This document shows, piece by piece, positions 56,676 through 57,175 of a stretch of DNA of 57,175 bases. Below the pieces are notes generated by a model. The model saw only the letters and a program-made list of their open reading frames with translations. It was not told the origin of the DNA and made no database searches. Positions within the stretch are counted from its first letter, which is position 1; every line of letters starts with the position of its first letter. Both the position numbers and the translations under genes were made by a program. Origin of the DNA: Billgrantia endophytica (GTDB lineage: Bacteria > Pseudomonadota > Gammaproteobacteria > Pseudomonadales > Halomonadaceae); contig NZ_PNRF01000024.1 of assembly GCF_002879615.1 (NCBI RefSeq), positions 1 to 57,175 of the forward strand, written 5' to 3'.

Positions 56676-56772
56676 GCCCAACAGGGCGCTGCAACCGACC
56701 CTTGACATTGCCACCCCTGCGTTGCCGCTCCGGGGCGTCAATGTCAAGGGAGGCTGAGCTTGGTCGTTAGAT
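56676..56772 (+). other. attC recombination site of cassette 2 (97 bp)
   Basis: It runs from R'' GCCCAAC (56676-56682) to R' GTTAGAT (56766-56772). A perfect 12-bp stem CCCTTGACATTG / CAATGTCAAGGG (56699-56710, 56739-56750) is continued outward by GCTGCAACCGA pairing loosely with the bases before GGTCGTTAGAT, with unpaired bases as in bona fide attC folds. R'' is the exact complement of this cassette's own first bases (TTGGGC at 55981), which is the rule for a true cassette. It starts 24 bp after the vapC stop. Confidence 0.8.
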
Positions 56773-56787
56773 TTTCAAGGAGTCAAT

Positions 56788-56892
56788 TTGGTCGCTGGTC
56801 TCTACGGCGGACTGACTGCGAACAAGAGGACTCTCCTCATTCAAGCCGTTCCAGCCGCGCTTGGCCTTGTCTTGCTGCTCCTGGCTTCGTAG
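56788..56892 (+). CDS. Possible 34-residue hydrophobic peptide, head of cassette 3
   Basis: AAGGAG (56777-56782) is followed five bases later by TTG, opening a 34-codon frame MVAGLYGGLTANKRTLLIQAV... ending LVLLLLAS. The last ~18 residues form one hydrophobic segment. The position, just 21 bp past the cassette boundary, is where cassette genes usually begin. The start codon is rare and the frame is short, so it may be chance. Confidence 0.35.
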   Translation: MVAGLYGGLTANKRTLLIQAVPAALGLVLLLLAS

Positions 56893-57175
56893 ATATTGGT
56901 TATCGCATAGCCTGATGCTTGACCTCGTGCTCGAGTTGCGCACAGGGGCATAGGGCTCGATTACCACGTTATCGAGCCTTCACCCATGGCGAGTGGTCCT
57001 CATGAATTCTGTTCCTGCTGGAGCAGCTTGATTCATCTGAGAAAACCATTCGCCATTTTCGTTTCAGGCTATGTCTGAAAACTGCCTGCGCTTGGACATA
57101 CGGCGTTAAAAATCAGCTCAAAGTACTCATTTACACCGCGTAAACTCCGTCTTTGGACTCGCGACGTCCATGTCG
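56893..57175. other. Unassigned right end of the window
   Basis: It shows no convincing gene. A stem GGCTCGAT / ATCGAGCC (56954-56961, 56971-56978) lacks a T run. From about 57045 the text changes character. It carries a short TTTCAG / CTGAAA repeat (about 57062-57080) and TATGTC / GACATA arms (about 57071-57102), followed by a stretch with TAAAAATCAGCTCAAA. This could be the end of another element. No RYYYAAC-type site ending cassette 3 was found. Confidence 0.4.

Noticed and set aside
56767..56967. 66-codon minus-strand frame in cassette 3
   Set aside because: It has no recognisable domain or clear ribosome-binding site and opposes the cassette direction; the plus-strand micro-frame is the better of two weak options.

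Overview
The window is about 57 kb of high-GC gammaproteobacterial chromosome, most like Halomonas or a close relative (Halomonadaceae). The gyrA-serC-pheA-(tyrA::aroA)-cmk-rpsA order is the Pseudomonas/Halomonas type. The full-length proteins (RimO, RdgC, LapD/LapG, PqiABC, CioAB, MsrPQ) are also of that kind. This assignment comes from gene content and order, not from a database search.

Layout. (1) 1-10.1 kb: biofilm adhesion module. It holds the C-terminal 2,100 residues of a giant secreted adhesin (VCBS-like domains, a vWA domain, RTX repeats), two tandem paralogous small genes, then lapD (c-di-GMP receptor with degenerate GGDEF/EAL) and lapG (periplasmic cysteine protease) on the other strand. 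(2) 10.2-13.5 kb: coupled minus-strand operon rdgC, acyltransferase, CDF metal exporter. It diverges from an acyl-CoA thioesterase whose promoter carries a PsrA-like site. (3) 14.2-24.3 kb: housekeeping run gyrA, serC, pheA, tyrA-aroA fusion, cmk, rpsA, with a 124-bp palindromic element after gyrA, closed by a strong bidirectional terminator. (4) 24.4-42 kb: mixed, mostly minus-strand genes: rimO, an SRPBCC protein, a TVP38/DedA-like membrane protein, an HDOD-GGDEF cyclase, a DUF2789 protein, asparaginase, an ABC/HlyD efflux operon, an MFS carrier, rhlE, an HhH protein and pqiABC. (5) 42.1-53.2 kb: a Ca/Na antiporter, a cioAB-cydDC bd-oxidase operon, a frameshifted adenine/adenosine deaminase, a di-heme cytochrome c peroxidase with an ANR/FNR-type box, and msrPQ. 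(6) 53.2-54.7 kb: an NCS2 purine permease preceded by two RutR-like operators. (7) 54.9-57.2 kb: accessory DNA: an IS1182-family remnant, then a short integron-type gene-cassette array with two attC sites. The cassettes carry a YdhR-like monooxygenase gene, a vapBC toxin-antitoxin pair, and the start of a third cassette with a possible 34-codon gene. No integrase lies where attI should be.

The genes suggest linked themes. Surface attachment is controlled by c-di-GMP (adhesin, LapD, LapG; the HDOD-GGDEF protein may feed the same pool). Envelope lipid and drug stress is covered by PqiABC, ABC/HlyD and the acyltransferase. Low-oxygen and oxidative respiration is covered by CioAB/CydDC, Ccp and MsrPQ. 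Purine salvage is covered by the NCS2 permease and the deaminase. The least ordinary stretch is the right end, where the cassette array sits against an IS remnant.
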